In this document: one piece after another, positions 62,702 to 64,000 of the stretch
Layout: every line of letters begins with the position of its first letter
Position numbering within the stretch: position 1 is the stretch's first letter
Assembly (NCBI RefSeq): GCF_002895565.1
Contig: NZ_AZRN01000033.1
Location: 1 to 64,000 of the forward strand
Direction of reading: 5' to 3'
DNA length: 64,000 bases
From: Petrotoga mexicana DSM 14811
GTDB lineage: Bacteria; Thermotogota; Thermotogae; Petrotogales; Petrotogaceae
Notes under the pieces: model-generated
What the model saw: only the letters and a program-made list of their open reading frames with translations
Databases searched by the model: none
Told to the model about the DNA's origin: nothing
Made by a program: the position numbers and the translations under genes

Positions 62702-63905
62702 GTGCACTCACCTCTATTTCTTTCAAATTCTTATCCTTAAATGGTTTTATGGAAATTTCAATCATTTCAGAAGGTCTAGCTTCTTCTTCTATCATCTTAA
62801 TTCCAAGAGGTTCTACTGTAACTTCCACTCTTTTGAAAGTTTTTGAAACTCTAAGGTACAACTTTGTCCTTTCGTTGGGATCTATATACATTGGATGCAA
62901 TATATTTATATTTTTACCTTTTTTAACTTTTACCTTTTGCTCTGGAAAGTATTGATTTTGTGAATAAAGAGCAGCATATTTACCGGCTTTTTCCCCTTCT
63001 CTTGAAACATAATCCACTAAGTCAAATACAACTGTACAGTTCCCAGCTGCAAAGATCCAATCTTCAGAAGTTTGATTAGTATTAGATGTGATAAATCCAG
63101 GACCAGTTTCAACAAATTTTACAGGGTCTGTTAAAGGTATAAGGCCAACGGATGTTATGAGGGCATCCACGTTAAATACCTTTTCCGTGTTTGGAATAAC
63201 TTGCCTATTTTCATCAACTTGAGATACGTAAACTTTACTCAATCTCTTATTTCCTTCGACTCTTGTGACGGTATGAGAAAGATACAATGGAATATTATAA
63301 TCTCTTAGACACTGTTGAACGTTTCTTTCCAACCCACCTGGGTATGGCAAAATTTCTACAACACCTTTTACTTCTATTCCCTCTAAATGAAGCCGGCGAG
63401 CCATTATCAATCCAATATCTCCTGAACCAACTATTAAGGCGCTATTGGCTGGCTTGAGATTTTGAAGGTTGATGTATTTTTGAGCTACTCCTGCGGTAAA
63501 AATACCAGCAACCCTATCACCCGGAACCGCAAGTGAATTAAAATGTCTTTCTCTTGCCCCTGTTGCCATAACTAAAGCCTTTGTTTTTATCTCGTGTATC
63601 CCTTTATGATTCACAAAAGTCAATTGTTTATCTTTATTCACATTCAACACAAAGGCACTGTTCAATATTTTTATATTCGTATTGGCTAATTCTTCTTGAA
63701 GCGTTTCTTTGAATTCTGGGCCGGTTAAATCTTTTCTATAATAATGTATCCCAAAACCATTGTGAATACATTGATTTAAAACTCCACCGTTTTCTTCTTC
63801 CCTTTCTATAAGAATAACGTTTGCACCATTTTTATCTGCAGCCTTAGCAGCGGCCATTCCTCCTCCACCACCACCTAATACAACAACATCTGTTTCGTAT
63901 TTCAT
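62688..63905 (-). CDS. FAD/NAD-dependent oxidoreductase of the glp module
   Basis: 405-aa flavoprotein. FAD motif VVVLGGGGGGMAAAKAA, the CIHNGFGIHYY segment, ATGARERHF, second dinucleotide motif IVGSGDIGLIMARRL and FAAGNCTVVFDLVD. It resembles the HcnB-like oxidoreductase partner of GlpA in Thermotogota. ATG at 63905 with GAGGTGAG six bases upstream, overlapping the stop of the preceding gene (ATGA). Probably accepts electrons from glycerol-3-phosphate oxidation. Confidence 0.88.
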   Translation of the reverse strand: MKYETDVVVLGGGGGGMAAAKAADKNGANVILIEREEENGGVLNQCIHNGFGIHYYRKDLTGPEFKETLQEELANTNIKILNSAFVLNVNKDKQLTFVNHKGIHEIKTKALVMATGARERHFNSLAVPGDRVAGIFTAGVAQKYINLQNLKPANSALIVGSGDIGLIMARRLHLEGIEVKGVVEILPYPGGLERNVQQCLRDYNIPLYLSHTVTRVEGNKRLSKVYVSQVDENRQVIPNTEKVFNVDALITSVGLIPLTDPVKFVETGPGFITSNTNQTSEDWIFAAGNCTVVFDLVDYVSREGEKAGKYAALYSQNQYFPEQKVKVKKGKNINILHPMYIDPNERTKLYLRVSKTFKRVEVTVEPLGIKMIEEEARPSEMIEISIKPFKDKNLKEIEVSARELG

Positions 63906-64000
63906 ATCGCTCTCACCTCGGAATTTATTATCCACGAACCTTTTTCATTTTGGAGTACTTCTTCTGGTCTTAACCCTGTCTCTTCGGAGATTATTTTTAA
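63902..64000 (-). CDS. C-terminal end of the preceding glp gene (probable GlpA-like dehydrogenase)
   Basis: Thirty-two residues and a stop: starts LKIISEETGLRPEEVL and ends SEVRAI. Its position directly before, and translationally coupled to, the FAD oxidoreductase fits the GlpA-like glycerol-3-phosphate dehydrogenase of the module, but too little is visible to be certain. Confidence 0.55.
   Translation of the reverse strand, partial: LKIISEETGLRPEEVLQNEKGSWIINSEVRAI

Overview
The window is AT-rich bacterial DNA with tightly packed operons, frequent TTG and GTG starts backed by strong GGAGG-type ribosome sites, and many ABC uptake systems. Gene content points to an anaerobic, peptide- and sugar-using member of the Thermotogota: long OppA/DppA-type binding proteins with FSQ signal-peptide ends, a glycerol-3-phosphate module (FAD oxidoreductases, a four-cysteine DUF1667-like protein and GlpP), a single-cluster ferredoxin with an Asp ligand, and a SerA / class V aminotransferase pair. 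Petrotoga or a relative is my best guess; this is an inference from gene content, not a database match.

Layout. 1-5.6 kb (minus): the start of a DppB-type permease preceded by two tandem, roughly 90% identical copies of a long binding-protein gene. Each copy has its own consensus promoter, a leader of about 415 nt and a 3' hairpin. 5.7-11.5 kb (plus): a histidine degradation operon (hutH, hutU, glutamate formiminotransferase, hutI), then tRNA-Leu(GAG). 11.7-17.5 kb: a ComEC-like protein, gcvH, an ECF S component, an S9 peptidase and an amidohydrolase. 17.7-24.9 kb (plus): a ROK regulator and a complete Dpp-type ABC operon whose first permease gene carries an in-frame TAG. 25-29.8 kb (minus): an operon of a radical SAM protein, a beta-propeller protein and two alpha/beta hydrolases. 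29.9-32 kb: a GH13 enzyme and a HAD phosphatase. 32.3-38.2 kb (plus): a sulfur cluster (YeeE/YedE transporter, CoA-disulfide-reductase/rhodanese fusion, SsuABC-type importer). 38.2-41.1 kb (minus): ylxQ, infB, aroH. 41.2-45.3 kb (plus): aminotransferase, serA, ferredoxin, minD, minE, yjbQ. 45.6-50.4 kb: livJHMGF. 50.5-51.2 kb: a secreted protein with a Tyr/Gln triplet-repeat tail. 51.4-56.5 kb: a multi-subunit proline-dehydrogenase-like complex plus P5C dehydrogenase. 56.5-56.9 kb (minus): tRNA-Gly, -Leu and -Lys. 57-61.5 kb (minus): an ABC-2 exporter and a MATE protein. 61.7-64 kb (minus): the glp module.

How it fits together. Peptides and amino acids are imported (Dpp-type systems, Liv) and burned: histidine to glutamate by Hut, proline to glutamate by the dehydrogenase complex and P5CDH. 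The most striking unannotated signal is a directional array of TAATCG/TAATTG-like units repeating every 10 bp. It lies upstream of both duplicated binding-protein genes, hutH, the ROK gene and the proline operon. In four of the five it ends exactly 13 bp before the (actual or expected) -35 hexamer. I read this as the binding platform of an unidentified activator that coordinates peptide and amino-acid use. A second, different array (TTAAG units every 11 bp, Pho-box-like) precedes the Tyr-repeat protein.
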